DNA from: Bacillus taeanensis | Lineage (GTDB): Bacteria > Bacillota > Bacilli > Bacillales > UBA6769 | Assembly (NCBI RefSeq): GCF_003318295.1 | Contig: NZ_QOCW01000016.1 | Location: 38,187 to 102,186 of the forward strand | Direction: 5' to 3' | DNA: 64,000 nt | Shown: positions 1 through 9,457 of the stretch, one piece after another | How the letters are laid out: each line of letters begins with the position of its first letter | How positions within the stretch are numbered: position 1 is the first letter of the stretch | Position numbers and translations under genes: made by a program | The notes under the pieces: model-generated | What the model was told of the DNA's origin: nothing | The model's database searches: none | What the model saw: only the letters and a program-made list of their open reading frames with translations

Positions 1-904
1 TAATGCCTTGAGAAACTTGCAGGAACGTCACAATGGACGGAGAGCTAATAAAGCCATATAAAAGCCAGCGTATGGTGTATAAGGCAGCAACAATTGATAA
101 TAAAAATAATTCATCAAACGCTTTTATTTTTTTCGCAAGATAATAAAATACTGGAACTTCACTTAACGCAGCTAAGGACCAGGCAAGACCAATCCAAAAT
201 GTTGTCGCACCAAGACTTTCTAAATGCAGCACAATCATCATGTCATTAATCCGATGTGGAATTAACACAAGTAAACATAATAATAAAAAAGACATAAATA
301 AACGATTCTTTAAAATCTCACCTATAGACTTCAAATTTACTGGTGCAGATGAAGTATCTTGATCTCTTAAAAACGATAATACGATTAGAGTGAGGAGAAT
401 CGTAACTAAAAACGGAAAAAATAATCGTTCAATTCCAATCGATTGCAAGATCGGACTAGAAACGAATGCAATGAAGAAAAAACCAAGTGATCCCCATAAA
501 CGAATTTTTCCATATTCATGTTTATTAGCCCCAAGACTCTTTAAACTCATACTATCAATAAGCGGAGTACAAGGTGATAAAGCAAAATGAAACAACAAAA
601 AAGAAAGAAAGACAACCAAAAAAGAGTCATGAAAAAAGACCCCAAAACTGGAAGCGATTACACCAAAATATAAAAAAATTAATATTCTTTTAACTGTTTT
701 ATATTTATCACTTATAAATCCTATAATAGGCTGTGCTGCAATACTAATAAGCGGTGCGACCCCCATCACCGTCCCTATTTCTACAGAGCTAAACCCTTTT
801 ATATGTAGAAACAGCGGCAAAAAAGGAAGAATTGTCGCCTTACCGCCAATATGAAAAAAACTAAGAGCTTTTAAGAAAGAAATTTGTTTTATACGCTCTT
901 CCAC
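1..904 (-). CDS. MFS transporter, HcaT/LacY-like (MFS_1_like), C-terminus beyond window
   Basis: The reading frame stays open from a GTG at 904-902 to the left edge, giving 301 visible residues. The GTG follows GGGGGGAG at a good distance. The protein starts MEERIKQISFLKALSFFHIG and is a run of hydrophobic helices with the cytoplasmic-loop signature ISDKYKTVKRI (about residues 60-70) between TM2 and TM3. This fits the MFS_1_like branch (3-phenylpropionate or nucleoside/proton symporter-like permeases, cf. B. subtilis YwbF); the substrate cannot be told. It is monocistronic as far as visible. The C-terminal helices lie outside the window. Confidence 0.8.
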   Translation of the reverse strand, partial: MEERIKQISFLKALSFFHIGGKATILPFLPLFLHIKGFSSVEIGTVMGVAPLISIAAQPIIGFISDKYKTVKRILIFLYFGVIASSFGVFFHDSFLVVFLSFLLFHFALSPCTPLIDSMSLKSLGANKHEYGKIRLWGSLGFFFIAFVSSPILQSIGIERLFFPFLVTILLTLIVLSFLRDQDTSSAPVNLKSIGEILKNRLFMSFLLLCLLVLIPHRINDMMIVLHLESLGATTFWIGLAWSLAALSEVPVFYYLAKKIKAFDELFLLSIVAALYTIRWLLYGFISSPSIVTFLQVSQGI

Positions 905-1150
905 ATATCTCCCCCCATGTTTTATTTCGAATGTTTTACATTTTACCATTAATTAACTAAAATAACACTTATTATGCTTGTCCGCTAAAATGAGATAAAA
1001 AACTTATTTATTCTTCAATTAATTCATATCGACTAATATACTAACCTTTTTAAAAGAAATCGACACTATCTGGCAAAGCATTAACACAGCAAGCATCCTC
1101 TATAAAAATAAAGAAGGTAGCGGTCACCGCATCAGGGAAGCAAACATACA
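905..1150. other. Intergenic, nothing recognised
   Basis: AT-rich spacer between the divergently oriented upstream end of the MFS gene and the 3' terminator of the kinase gene. It presumably contains the MFS promoter, but I see no convincing -35/-10 pair, small ORF with a ribosome site, or repeat. Confidence 0.5.
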
Positions 1151-1176
1151 AAGAAGCCAAAGATCTTTGGCTTCTT
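1151..1176 (-). terminator. Perfect-palindrome intrinsic terminator of the histidine kinase gene
   Basis: A perfect 26-bp palindrome centred on AAAGATCTTT with stem AAGAAGCCAAAG; pyrimidine-rich sequence flanks both sides, so it could act in both directions. It lies about 40 bp beyond the kinase stop. Confidence 0.75.
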
Positions 1177-1217
1177 TCGTTAGAAAAACATCGATTTATT
1201 TACTTTTTTCAATCCTT

Positions 1218-3461
1218 TTATGGGTTTTGTTTTCCCTTCTCTTCCAATGGTAATGTGATTTTAAAGACTGTTCCGTCATTATTAGAAGAAACAAGCTCAA
1301 TACTGCCCTCATGACTTTCAACAATTTGCTTAATAATTGTTAAACCTAGCCCTGTCCCAGCTTCTTTACTACTTACAAAAGGTTCAAATATGTTAGCTTG
1401 TATCTCCTCAGGTACCCCTTTTCCGTTATCTTCTATAAAAATGTGCACTTTATCTTGCTCGAGCTGTGAAGAAATATGAATTTCCCCTTTTTCATTTATC
1501 GCCTGAATACTGTTTATAATGAGATTAAGAAACACTTGCTTCATTTGATTTACGTCCATATATACTGTCACTTGATCTAAGTTAACTTGAATCGATGTAT
1601 TAGACGAGTAATTCATATGAAGAAGCGGCATAATTTCTGCTATTACTTCATCTAAAGAAGCCTCTTTCATGTTTAAACTAGGTTTCGCTAACACCAGCAT
1701 ATCGTGAACAATTTTATTAATACGCTCTATTTCTTTTAATATAAGAGATGTATGATGTTTATGACGCTCTTTTTCTGAGAGTTCTGCATTCATAAGATGG
1801 ATAAATCCTTGAATAACAGCTAATGGATTTTTTATCTCATGTGCGGCTCCTGATGCTAATTCCCCAACCAGAGCTAATTTTTCTGTACGATGAACTCTTT
1901 TTTCTAATTGATCAATTTCAGATACATTAATAAAATGAAAAATTCTACCTATTATCTTTCTATTGTCATCAACTAGAGGAGATTGGGAAACTAAAAACTT
2001 ATACGTGTTTTCTGATATCTTAAATGATATTTTCCGTGTTTTGAAAAACTCTTCAGAACAAAGCAGATTCCAAAACTCCGTGTTTACTGAACAAGACACT
2101 TTTTCTGTGCAAATCCTTTTTATTTCTATTGCATCTAATTGTGTTAACTCTTTTGCCTTCCCATTTAATTCAATTTCATTCGTTTGATTATGAATCGTTA
2201 TAATACCTATTGGAAGAGAAGCTAAAATTTGTTCTCGAAATAACTTTTCATTTAAAAGCTTTTCAAATGATTGATGTAAGCTTAAAGACATCTGATTAAT
2301 AGAGCCTGTCAGCTTTTTAAATTCATATTGTCCATCTGAAACAGCCGTTAACCCATATTCTCCTTTAGAAATACGCTCTACTTTTCCGACTAGAAGGTCG
2401 ATATTTTTATAAATACGTTTAAAAAAATTAGAAGTTAAAAGATATAAGACAAGCAATGAAATAAATCCTGCTAAACTAATAAGAATGGATTGACGAATGA
2501 GCGGTTGACTCATTTCTCCATAATCAAAAGCCATATAAATTACTTGGTTCTCTTCAACAGGAAGAAACACTTTATATAATTTTTTTCCGTTAACCTGCTG
2601 GATATAGGAGACCTTCTTAGGATTGTTAACCATACTTTTTAATGCTTTTAGGTCTCGTTCACTTTGATAGTCAAATGTTCCATGTACAATTTTTTTTGCC
2701 GGAGGATATAGCTGCTGCTCCAATAAAGGGTTAACAAAAACTTTCGGATTTAAAATGGCTACTTCATCTAAATAAGAATTTTTAGTTTTCATCTGAGCAA
2801 TCGAAGAACTAGGTCCTACTTCATTAAGAAATTGATACACTTCATCTGCTTCAATATATGGATTGATAATATAAGAAGCTTGAGGCGAATGATAATAAGC
2901 ATACTTAAAAAAGACTGGTTCGTTTTGATGGGATCCAGACTGGGCAATAGGAAGAACAATCATGTTTTTCTCAAGGAAGGTCGCTCCCTCTATCACAGCT
3001 TTTTCACCCTTTAACAGCATATTAATAGTTTCATAAAATCCAAATTCCTTTGAACTAAATCCAACCTCCACAGGATCTGTTGATCTCATACCTACAATGT
3101 CATCTTCTTTTCTTGCAAACAAAGTAATTCCAGCTAAACCTAACTCTTTCTGTACAGCTAACAAATCTTGATTTGTAATGTCATCTATACTTTTTCCTTT
3201 TAATATTTCTGCTGTATATTTTGCATAAGAAATTAGTTTTAAATCAATTTGATGCTCCAAGGATTCAGCCGCCAAATTAGTATTTTCAATTTCACGCTTT
3301 ATGTTTTGAGCAATAATATGTGACTGCTTATCCACTTCATCATTAATTTGTCCATTAATAAAATATAATTGAATTGCTTCAGATAACAAAACGATAACAA
3401 GTAATGCTAAAAGAACCCGTATTAAAAACAAGTTTCGTAACGTCATATTTTTATTAATCAT
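1218..3461 (-). CDS. Membrane sensor histidine kinase (Cache-like/PAS/HisKA/HATPase), orphan
   Basis: 747-residue kinase. One TM (about 11-31), a roughly 290-residue extracytoplasmic Cache-like sensor, a second TM (about 322-346), a HAMP-like linker, a PAS region (about 410-515), HisKA with the phosphoacceptor in GAAHEIKNPL (His about 541) and a HATPase with DNGKGVPEEI and GTGLGLTII. The ATG at 3461 is preferred because AAGGAAG lies 6 nt upstream; an in-frame GTG at 3479 has no such site. No response regulator is adjacent, and the HisKA sequence resembles sporulation phosphorelay kinases (KinB/KinD type). A role feeding Spo0F is inference. Confidence 0.85.
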   Translation of the reverse strand: MINKNMTLRNLFLIRVLLALLVIVLLSEAIQLYFINGQINDEVDKQSHIIAQNIKREIENTNLAAESLEHQIDLKLISYAKYTAEILKGKSIDDITNQDLLAVQKELGLAGITLFARKEDDIVGMRSTDPVEVGFSSKEFGFYETINMLLKGEKAVIEGATFLEKNMIVLPIAQSGSHQNEPVFFKYAYYHSPQASYIINPYIEADEVYQFLNEVGPSSSIAQMKTKNSYLDEVAILNPKVFVNPLLEQQLYPPAKKIVHGTFDYQSERDLKALKSMVNNPKKVSYIQQVNGKKLYKVFLPVEENQVIYMAFDYGEMSQPLIRQSILISLAGFISLLVLYLLTSNFFKRIYKNIDLLVGKVERISKGEYGLTAVSDGQYEFKKLTGSINQMSLSLHQSFEKLLNEKLFREQILASLPIGIITIHNQTNEIELNGKAKELTQLDAIEIKRICTEKVSCSVNTEFWNLLCSEEFFKTRKISFKISENTYKFLVSQSPLVDDNRKIIGRIFHFINVSEIDQLEKRVHRTEKLALVGELASGAAHEIKNPLAVIQGFIHLMNAELSEKERHKHHTSLILKEIERINKIVHDMLVLAKPSLNMKEASLDEVIAEIMPLLHMNYSSNTSIQVNLDQVTVYMDVNQMKQVFLNLIINSIQAINEKGEIHISSQLEQDKVHIFIEDNGKGVPEEIQANIFEPFVSSKEAGTGLGLTIIKQIVESHEGSIELVSSNNDGTVFKITLPLEEKGKQNP

Positions 3462-3587
3462 AAAAATCTTCCTTAACACTCTCTCACAACACTCTCATTT
3501 AATAAATTATTTTCACCTTATTCCCTACTATTGTACTAGGATTATATCATACAACAGATCAGTAAAATAACAAATAAAAAATAACCA

Positions 3588-3617
3588 TTGACAAATTAAT
3601 ATAAAATATTTTATGAT
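3588..3617 (+). promoter_or_regulatory. Likely sigma-A promoter of the riboswitch-terC operon
   Basis: TTGACA at 3588-3593, an 18-nt spacer, and TATGAT at 3612-3617, about 25 bp ahead of the riboswitch. Confidence 0.6.
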
Positions 3618-3640
3618 TGATTTATTAAATTGAATAGTTC

Positions 3641-3735
3641 TCCTAAAGGGGAGTAGCTTTTACAGCATAGTCGTCATTTCAGAGTGTTTACACTCTCGGC
3701 TGTGTTGGCAGCATTTATGTTGTTAGCAAGACCTT
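3641..3735 (+). promoter_or_regulatory. yybP-ykoY (Mn2+) riboswitch
   Basis: The sequence contains the conserved AAAGGGGAGTAGC box (from 3645) and ends in a GCAAGACC-type 3' strand at 3726-3733, as in the yybP-ykoY aptamer that binds Mn2+ and often controls TerC-family or P-type ATPase exporters. The first terminator hairpin starts inside the 3' strand of the aptamer, giving the classic mutually exclusive arrangement. The operon downstream ends in a TerC family gene, matching the known regulon. Confidence 0.85.
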
Positions 3736-3763
3736 TACCTATTTATTGGTAAAGGTCTTTATT
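3728..3763 (+). terminator. Riboswitch expression-platform terminator 1
   Basis: Stem AAGACCTTTACC / GGTAAAGGTCTT with loop TATTTATT, followed by TTTATTTG. Its 5' strand overlaps the conserved end of the aptamer. Confidence 0.8.
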
Positions 3764-3770
3764 TGTCTTT

Positions 3771-3806
3771 AAAACCTTTACCAATAAATAGGTAAAGGTT
3801 TTTTCT
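3771..3806 (+). terminator. Second terminator, mirror image of the first
   Basis: Stem AAAACCTTTACC / GGTAAAGGTTTT with loop AATAAATA and a T-rich tail. The hairpin is nearly the reverse complement of the preceding one, including the loop, so arms of the two hairpins can also pair with each other. Confidence 0.7.
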
Positions 3807-3987
3807 TTTTTCTAAATCAGTAAAAACTATTAAACAGAAAGGAATTAAACGAGAGTAAAAGTGAAAAAAAGTTTCTTTAAATCCTTTAATGGGAAGAAAC
3901 AAATAAGCAATTATAACAAATAAAGGACAAGTAAAAAATGTTTTAAAGACACTATTGTAAACCATAAATAATGGAAGGTGATATGCA

Positions 3988-4377
3988 TTGATATTAAGAA
4001 AAGCAATGTCTTTATTAGGAATAGGTTCAGCAAAAATCGATTTAATTTTAGAAAAAGAAAGGTTTCATCCAGGCGAAGATGTTCACGGGTATTTCTTATT
4101 AAAAGGCGGAACAATTGAACAGCAGCTTAAACGAATTGATTGTGATTTAGTGATGGTTGATAAAAAAACTGGAATAGAAGAAATCTTAGATTCAGCAACT
4201 ATTTTAACGTCAAAACTTATCGAAGCAGATGAAGAAAATAAATTACCTTTTACATTTAAAATTCCAGACACGATTCAAGGGTCAAACCCAAATGTCTCTT
4301 ACCGCTTCAACACAAAGCTCACTTTTAATCAAGGTGTTGAAAGTTTAGACGAAGATGTGATTCATATTACTTCTTAA
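3988..4377 (+). CDS. Short Spo0M-like (sporulation-control, arrestin-fold) protein
   Basis: 129 residues. The N-terminus (LLGIGSAKIDLILEKERFHP followed by GEDVHGYF) matches the start of Spo0M, a soluble arrestin-fold protein affecting sporulation and cell division. B. subtilis Spo0M is about 258 residues, so this covers only the N-terminal arrestin lobe; no frameshift is visible and the frame closes normally. The start is TTG, supported by GGAAGGTG 7 nt upstream; the nearby ATG at 3983 runs straight into a stop. It is first gene after the Mn2+ riboswitch, 16 bp from the DUF1232 gene. Confidence 0.75.
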   Translation: MILRKAMSLLGIGSAKIDLILEKERFHPGEDVHGYFLLKGGTIEQQLKRIDCDLVMVDKKTGIEEILDSATILTSKLIEADEENKLPFTFKIPDTIQGSNPNVSYRFNTKLTFNQGVESLDEDVIHITS

Positions 4378-4393
4378 AAATCGGTAAGGAGAA

Positions 4394-4687
4394 ATGATTT
4401 CAATGAAACTAGCAAAGTATTTCAAAAGATTAAAATTCATTTTTAAAGTTAAGAAGTTTATTCCTTTCTTAAAAGAGTTCTTTCTCTCAGGAGAAGTGTT
4501 GTTCCAGAAAAAAGTGATAAGCGTCTTCATGATACTCGCTTATGTTTTCTTTCCATTTGATTTGATCCCTGATTTTCTATCGTTCTTTGGAATCATTGAT
4601 GATGTGGTGATTGCGACCTTTCTATTAGAAAGAATGATCAAAATGGCACCGCAGTCTCTGAAAGAAAAATACGCTTTATTTGATTAA
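4394..4687 (+). CDS. YkvA-like DUF1232 membrane protein
   Basis: 97 residues. The core FFPFDLIPDFLSFFGIIDDV is the DUF1232 signature (PFDLIPD..GxxDD), with a hydrophobic segment that may form a re-entrant hairpin. The function of DUF1232 proteins is unknown. The start lies close behind AAGGAG; an alternative ATG at 4406 gives a slightly longer spacing. It sits between the Spo0M-like gene and terC under the Mn2+ riboswitch, so it is expected to be Mn-responsive. Confidence 0.75.
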   Translation: MISMKLAKYFKRLKFIFKVKKFIPFLKEFFLSGEVLFQKKVISVFMILAYVFFPFDLIPDFLSFFGIIDDVVIATFLLERMIKMAPQSLKEKYALFD

Positions 4688-4713
4688 TAAATTTAAAAAG
4701 AGGTGGGTAAATT

Positions 4714-5499
4714 ATGGAACTATCGGTTTTATTTGAATACAGCTGGGTTTTGCTTCTATTAGTTGCGCTTGAAGGCCTTTTGGCAGCTGATAATGCACTT
4801 GTGTTAGCCATTATGGTGAAACACCTTCCAGAAGAAGAACGAAGAAAAGCATTGTTTTACGGACTTGCCGGTGCCTTTGTATTCCGGTTCACTTCACTGT
4901 TTGCCATTTCTTTCCTTGTCGATGTATGGCAGGTGCAGGCAATCGGAGCTCTCTATTTGTTATTTATCGCTATTAATCATATTGTTAGAAAAAAACTTTT
5001 AAATAAAGGCAAAGAGGAAATAATAACCAAAAAGAAAAAAGCAGGATTCTGGGGAACAGTTTTTAAAGTAGAATTAGCAGACATTGCGTTTGCAGTGGAC
5101 TCGATTTTAGCAGCTGTCGCATTAGCCGTAACGCTTCCAAATACAAACCTCCCTCAAATTGGTGGACTTGACGGCGGAAAATTTCTCGTTATTTTTGCGG
5201 GCGGCTTAATCGGATTAATTATTATGCGGTTTGCGGCTAACTTCTTTGTGAAATTGCTTCACTCAAAGCCAGGATTAGAAATTGCGGCGTTTCTTATTGT
5301 TGGATGGGTCGGAGTGAAATTATCTGTTTATACATTATCACATCCAGCACTAGCCGTATTACCAGAAGGGTTTGCAAAATCACCTGCATGGAAAATCACC
5401 TTCTATGCTGTGCTTATTTTAATCGCCTTAGGCGGCTGGTTTCTATCAAAAGAAAACAAGGAAACATCTACTTCAGAAAAATCTAATAAAACAGGTTAA
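4714..5499 (+). CDS. TerC family membrane protein (Mn2+ export), YkoY-like
   Basis: 261 residues, about seven TM helices, with the acidic membrane motifs of the family: LEGLLAADNALVLA near residues 19-32 and ELADIAFAVDSILAAVA near 120-135. TerC proteins are linked to Mn2+ efflux and metalation of exoenzymes. AGAGGTGGG precedes the ATG at 4714. Third gene of the riboswitch operon and the one that explains the switch. The charged C-terminal tail is cytoplasmic by prediction. A strong terminator follows. Confidence 0.9.
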   Translation: MELSVLFEYSWVLLLLVALEGLLAADNALVLAIMVKHLPEEERRKALFYGLAGAFVFRFTSLFAISFLVDVWQVQAIGALYLLFIAINHIVRKKLLNKGKEEIITKKKKAGFWGTVFKVELADIAFAVDSILAAVALAVTLPNTNLPQIGGLDGGKFLVIFAGGLIGLIIMRFAANFFVKLLHSKPGLEIAAFLIVGWVGVKLSVYTLSHPALAVLPEGFAKSPAWKITFYAVLILIALGGWFLSKENKETSTSEKSNKTG

Positions 5500-5532
5500 T
5501 CTAAAAGATACTTTCTTGAAAAACACAGCTTA

Positions 5533-5572
5533 AGCATCATCACTTTTAATAGGTGGTGATGCTTTTCTTTAT
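5533..5572 (+). terminator. Terminator of the terC operon
   Basis: AGCATCATCAC / GTGGTGATGCT stem with a TTTTCTTTATTT tail. Confidence 0.8.
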
Positions 5573-5737
5573 TTACACAAAATATTTAATAGGATGGTGT
5601 TTTAGCAGAAAATAAACAAGCAAGACCCTTAGCTCAGCCTTTTTTATCTCTTAAACAGTAAAATTCATTGACTCATTTCAACTCTTTTCTTCATAGACTA
5701 CTAGCAAAGATAAATAAGGTAGAGAGGAGAACTGTAA

Positions 5738-5959
5738 ATGAATTACTATCGACAAATGGCTTATATGTCCTCATACACTACCGAACAAGCAGCGCAAAAC
5801 TTTTTAAAACATGCAGCTTTAGCAGAACATTATAAACGGTTAAAAACCGCGAACGCTAATGATCACTCAGCATATTACCGTTATGCCGAATTGCAGTATT
5901 ATCACAAGTCCAGGGCAATCCACTTTAAAGGTTATTTTTCAGCTGCTTCTTTTATGTAA
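5738..5959 (+). CDS. Small hypothetical protein, Tyr/Ala/His-rich
   Basis: 73 residues beginning MNYYRQMAYMSSYTTEQAAQ, preceded by AGAGAGGAGAACTGTAA, a strong ribosome site. The composition (10 Tyr, many Ala and His, several Arg/Lys) and predicted helix suggest a soluble small protein; there is no signal peptide or TM segment. I do not recognise a family. Free-standing, with its own terminator downstream. Confidence 0.6.
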   Translation: MNYYRQMAYMSSYTTEQAAQNFLKHAALAEHYKRLKTANANDHSAYYRYAELQYYHKSRAIHFKGYFSAASFM

Positions 5960-5981
5960 AAAAACTATTATAAATCATTAA

Positions 5982-6037
5982 CTAGGAGCTGTCTCAAAAG
6001 CATAGAGTCAAACCCTATTGAGACAGCCCCTAGTTTT
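5982..6037. terminator. Bidirectional terminator between the small ORF and the YneR-like gene
   Basis: Imperfect stem CTAGGAGCTGTCTCA / TGAGACAGCCCCTAG followed by TTTTT on the + strand. The GTCTCA..TGAGAC core recurs in the adhE-pflB hairpin at 9458-9493. Confidence 0.7.
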
Positions 6038-6051
6038 TGGATTTCTTCCTT

Positions 6052-6315
6052 TTAAGCTTTTAAAAGTCCAACTTTGTCGTTATCAGCTTGATACACCAGC
6101 TTTTTGCCATCATAAAGCCATGCATCATCTGGTTTAATGAAAAAGGTTACCTCGTTATATTTCAATTGATAATCAGTTGGCTCGCACTCGTCTTTTCGAA
6201 CACCGAAGAAAAACCCTTCTCCTCCGCGAACGAAAAATCGTACAGCTTCTCCTTTTTGAACACCTAATTCTTCCTTATAAAAATTTGCTGCAGCTTTAGT
6301 CATTTCAAAATACAT
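6052..6315 (-). CDS. HesB/IscA-like protein, YneR family
   Basis: 87 residues with the HesB/YneR fold signature (AVRFFVRGGEG and DECEPTDYQL). The CxC pair used for Fe-S binding in true A-type carriers is missing; only one Cys is present, as in YneR-type proteins, so Fe-S transfer is unlikely. The ATG at 6315 is preferred over 6333 because GGGAG lies 8 nt upstream, inside the longer frame. A palindrome TTGTGA-N6-TCACAA lies 62-79 bp upstream, so it is probably under Fnr or Rex control like the pfl/adh genes. Confidence 0.75.
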   Translation of the reverse strand: MYFEMTKAAANFYKEELGVQKGEAVRFFVRGGEGFFFGVRKDECEPTDYQLKYNEVTFFIKPDDAWLYDGKKLVYQADNDKVGLLKA

Positions 6316-6376
6316 GGTCCTTACTCCCTTCATTTTAAAATAAATTTTTATCAGTTTTTATTGTAAAAAAATGCAC

Positions 6377-6394
6377 TTGTGATTTATTTCACAA
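6377..6394 (-). promoter_or_regulatory. Fnr/Rex-type palindrome upstream of the YneR-like gene
   Basis: TTGTGATTTATTTCACAA matches TGTGA-N6-TCACA. It lies between the pflA stop and the next gene on the same strand. Confidence 0.6.
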
Positions 6395-6428
6395 GAAACT
6401 GTAAATAAAGCTGGGTGTTAACTATTCC

Positions 6429-7157
6429 TCATCGTATAAGCTTTTTAGTAAGTAAGCGATAAGCCTTTTCAACTTCTTCGTTTGACGGCGGTGACAGCTC
6501 AGTTAATTGATTGTTCAACCCTAACGCTTCCCACTTATATTCACCCATTTTATGATATGGAAGAACTTCAACTTTTTGCACGTGATGTAGTGATGATAAA
6601 AAGTTACCAAGCTCGGTTAAATCTTTCTCATCATTTGTATAACCTAGAATCAGCACGTGGCGAACCCACATTGGGATTTCTTGTTCATCTAACAATTTCG
6701 CGAATTTTAATGTATTCCGGTTAGACAACCCTGTAATTTCTTTATGCTTTCTGTTATCAATATGCTTTATATCGAGCAAAACAAGGTCTGTTACGTTTAA
6801 GATTTCCTTTAAATTTGCCGGATGAACCGAGCCTGCTGTATCAAGTGTCGTATGAATTCCAAGCTCCTTACATTTCGTAAACAAATCAAGAACAAAATCA
6901 GGTTGGAGAAGCGGCTCACCGCCGCTTAACGTAATACCTCCATTAGAGAACTTCATATAAGGTAAATAGTCTTTCATTTCCTCTATTAACTCGTTCGAAT
7001 CAACCACCTTTCCGCCTTTTGTATTCCACGTATCAGGATTGTGACAATAAATACAGCGCAGCGGGCACCCTTGTAAAAAGACGACAAACCGTAAACCAGG
7101 CCCATCAACCGTGCCGCATGATTCGACTGAATGAATTCTCCCTTTCATATTGATCAT
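6429..7157 (-). CDS. pflA: Pyruvate formate-lyase activating enzyme
   Basis: 242-residue radical-SAM enzyme that installs the glycyl radical on PflB. The cluster motif is CPLRCIYC (Cys31, 35, 38), followed by the GGE-type SAM motif in [13 protein letters not shown]. The start overlaps the pflB stop by 4 nt (ATGA), indicating translational coupling; a second in-frame ATG lies three codons later. The length is normal for the family. Transcribed after pflB. Confidence 0.95.
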   Translation of the reverse strand: MINMKGRIHSVESCGTVDGPGLRFVVFLQGCPLRCIYCHNPDTWNTKGGKVVDSNELIEEMKDYLPYMKFSNGGITLSGGEPLLQPDFVLDLFTKCKELGIHTTLDTAGSVHPANLKEILNVTDLVLLDIKHIDNRKHKEITGLSNRNTLKFAKLLDEQEIPMWVRHVLILGYTNDEKDLTELGNFLSSLHHVQKVEVLPYHKMGEYKWEALGLNNQLTELSPPSNEEVEKAYRLLTKKLIR

Positions 7158-9424
7158 AAACTTTCATGGAATGTTCGATTAATCACATCGATTTGCTGTT
7201 CCCGCGTTAATTTAATGAAGTTAACTGCATAGCCAGATACACGAATCGTTAACTGTGGATACTTTTCAGGGTGCTCCATCGCATCTAATAATGTTTCGCG
7301 AACAAGCACATTGATATTCAAATGATGTCCCTTCTGTGCCATATATCCGTCTAATATAAAAGCAAGGTTATTAACTTGTGTTTGCGGCTCTTTTCCAAGT
7401 GCTTTTGGTACAATCGAGAATGTGCAGGAAATACCATCTTGGCATTCTTCATAAGGAATTTTTGCAACAGAGTTCAGCGATGCAAGCGCTCCTTTTTGAT
7501 CACGTCCGTGAAGCGGATTTGCGCCCGGAGCGAATGGTTCCCCGGCTTTTCTTCCATCAGGAGTATTCCCTGTTTTCTTACCGTACACAACATTTGATGT
7601 AATCGTTAAAACAGATTGTGTTGGAATGGCGTTTCGATAAGTTGGCTGTTTGCGCAGTTTATTCATAAATGTTTTCACAAGATCTTGCGCAATTTGATCG
7701 ACTCTTGGATCATTGTTGCCGTATTTCGGATAATCACCTTCAATTTCAAAATCAGTTGCGATACCATTTTCATCTCTTAACACTTTTACTTTTGCATATT
7801 TAATCGCACTAAGTGAATCAGCAACAACGGATAAGCCGGCAATACCGCAGGCCATTGTTCGAACAATATCTTTATCATGAAGCGCCATTTCCAAGCGTTC
7901 GTATGAATATTTGTCATGCATGTAATGAATCACATTTAATGTATTCATATATAACTTTGCTAACCAATCAAGCATTTCATCATAAGCTTGTACGACTTCC
8001 TCGTAGTTCAATACATCAGAAGTAATCGGTCGATATTTTGGCCCAACTTGGATTTTTAACTTTTCATCGACACCGCCGTTGATCGCATAAAGCAGTGCTT
8101 TTGCTAGGTTTGCACGGGCGCCGAAAAACTGCATTTGCTTTCCGATTCTCATTGCCGATACGCAGCAGGCAATGCCATAATCATCGCCATACTCTTCTCT
8201 CATAAGATCATCATTTTCATATTGAACGGAGCTTGTTTTAATCGACATTTTTGCACAATAAGCTTTAAAGTTTTCAGGAAGCTTCGTTGACCATAATACG
8301 GTTAAGTTTGGTTCGGGAGCTGGTCCTAAGTTATCTAACGTATGCAAAAAGCGGTAGGATGTTTTTGTTACTAACGTTCTTCCATCTAAGGACATACCGC
8401 CGATTGATTCAGTTACCCATGTTGGGTCACCGCTAAACAGCTCATTGTATTCTGGTGTACGCAAGAATTTCACTAAACGAAGCTTCATGACAAAATGATC
8501 AACAAGTTCCTGAATTTCTTCTTCTGACATCAGTTCTTTTTCGAGATCACGTTCAAAATAAATATCAAGAAAGGTTGAAACACGACCTAAACTCATTGCT
8601 GCACCATTTTGTTCTTTAATTGCTGCAAGGTAGGCAAAATATAACCATTGAACGGCTTCTTTAGAATTTCGTGCCGGATATGAAATATCATAACCATATG
8701 ATGCGGCCATTTTTTTCAGTTCCTTTAGTGCACGAACTTGTTCTGATAATTCTTCACGGGCGCGAATGACTTCTTCTGACATAACATCTTGTTCTAGTAA
8801 AGCTAGTTCTTTTTTCTTTTCCTCTATTAAGCGGTCACCCCCGTAAAGTGCAACCCGGCGGTAATCACCAATAATTCGTCCTCTTCCATACGCATCCGGC
8901 AGTCCCGTAACAATACCAGCTTTTCGTGCTTTTTTCATTTCTGGTGTATAGGCATCAAAAACTCCCTGGTTATGTGTTTTGCGATAATCCGTAAAGATTT
9001 TTTCGATTTCGGGATCGAGTGAAAAGCCGTAAGCCTCACAAGAATCCTTCATCATACGAATACCGCCAAACGGTTGAATGGAACGCTTTAACGGTGCATC
9101 TGTTTGTAAACCAACCACTTCTTCAAGCTGTTTATCAATATAACCTGCATTATGTGATGTAATCGTCGAAACGGTTTTTGTATCGACATCAAGTAAACCG
9201 CCGTTTTCTCGCTCTTTAAGCATTAACTCCATTACTCGATTCCAAAGTTTTGTCGTTTTTTCAGTAGGAGCCATAAGAAAATCTTCATTTTCCATGTAAG
9301 GTTCCCAGTTTTTCACAATAAAGTCTCTTACATTTATTGACTCTGTCCAGTCTCCTGATTTAAACCCTTTCCAAGCGGCTTCCTGCACATAACCAGCATT
9401 CAAATGTCTTTCTTCTACTGACAT
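7154..9424 (-). CDS. pflB: Formate C-acetyltransferase (pyruvate formate-lyase)
   Basis: 756 residues converting pyruvate and CoA to acetyl-CoA and formate under anoxia. The catalytic Cys pair is in [15 protein letters not shown] and the glycyl-radical loop is RVSGYAVNF (Gly731), 25 residues from the end. The ATG at 9424 has AAAGGAGGAAATTACA upstream; the longer frame to 9526 runs into adhE and is not used. Downstream of adhE and coupled to pflA, so probably in one Rex/Fnr-controlled unit, with a large hairpin between adhE and pflB. Confidence 0.97.
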   Translation of the reverse strand: MSVEERHLNAGYVQEAAWKGFKSGDWTESINVRDFIVKNWEPYMENEDFLMAPTEKTTKLWNRVMELMLKERENGGLLDVDTKTVSTITSHNAGYIDKQLEEVVGLQTDAPLKRSIQPFGGIRMMKDSCEAYGFSLDPEIEKIFTDYRKTHNQGVFDAYTPEMKKARKAGIVTGLPDAYGRGRIIGDYRRVALYGGDRLIEEKKKELALLEQDVMSEEVIRAREELSEQVRALKELKKMAASYGYDISYPARNSKEAVQWLYFAYLAAIKEQNGAAMSLGRVSTFLDIYFERDLEKELMSEEEIQELVDHFVMKLRLVKFLRTPEYNELFSGDPTWVTESIGGMSLDGRTLVTKTSYRFLHTLDNLGPAPEPNLTVLWSTKLPENFKAYCAKMSIKTSSVQYENDDLMREEYGDDYGIACCVSAMRIGKQMQFFGARANLAKALLYAINGGVDEKLKIQVGPKYRPITSDVLNYEEVVQAYDEMLDWLAKLYMNTLNVIHYMHDKYSYERLEMALHDKDIVRTMACGIAGLSVVADSLSAIKYAKVKVLRDENGIATDFEIEGDYPKYGNNDPRVDQIAQDLVKTFMNKLRKQPTYRNAIPTQSVLTITSNVVYGKKTGNTPDGRKAGEPFAPGANPLHGRDQKGALASLNSVAKIPYEECQDGISCTFSIVPKALGKEPQTQVNNLAFILDGYMAQKGHHLNINVLVRETLLDAMEHPEKYPQLTIRVSGYAVNFIKLTREQQIDVINRTFHESL

Positions 9425-9457
9425 TGTAATTTCCTCCTTTTTTATTTGTGTGAAGAC

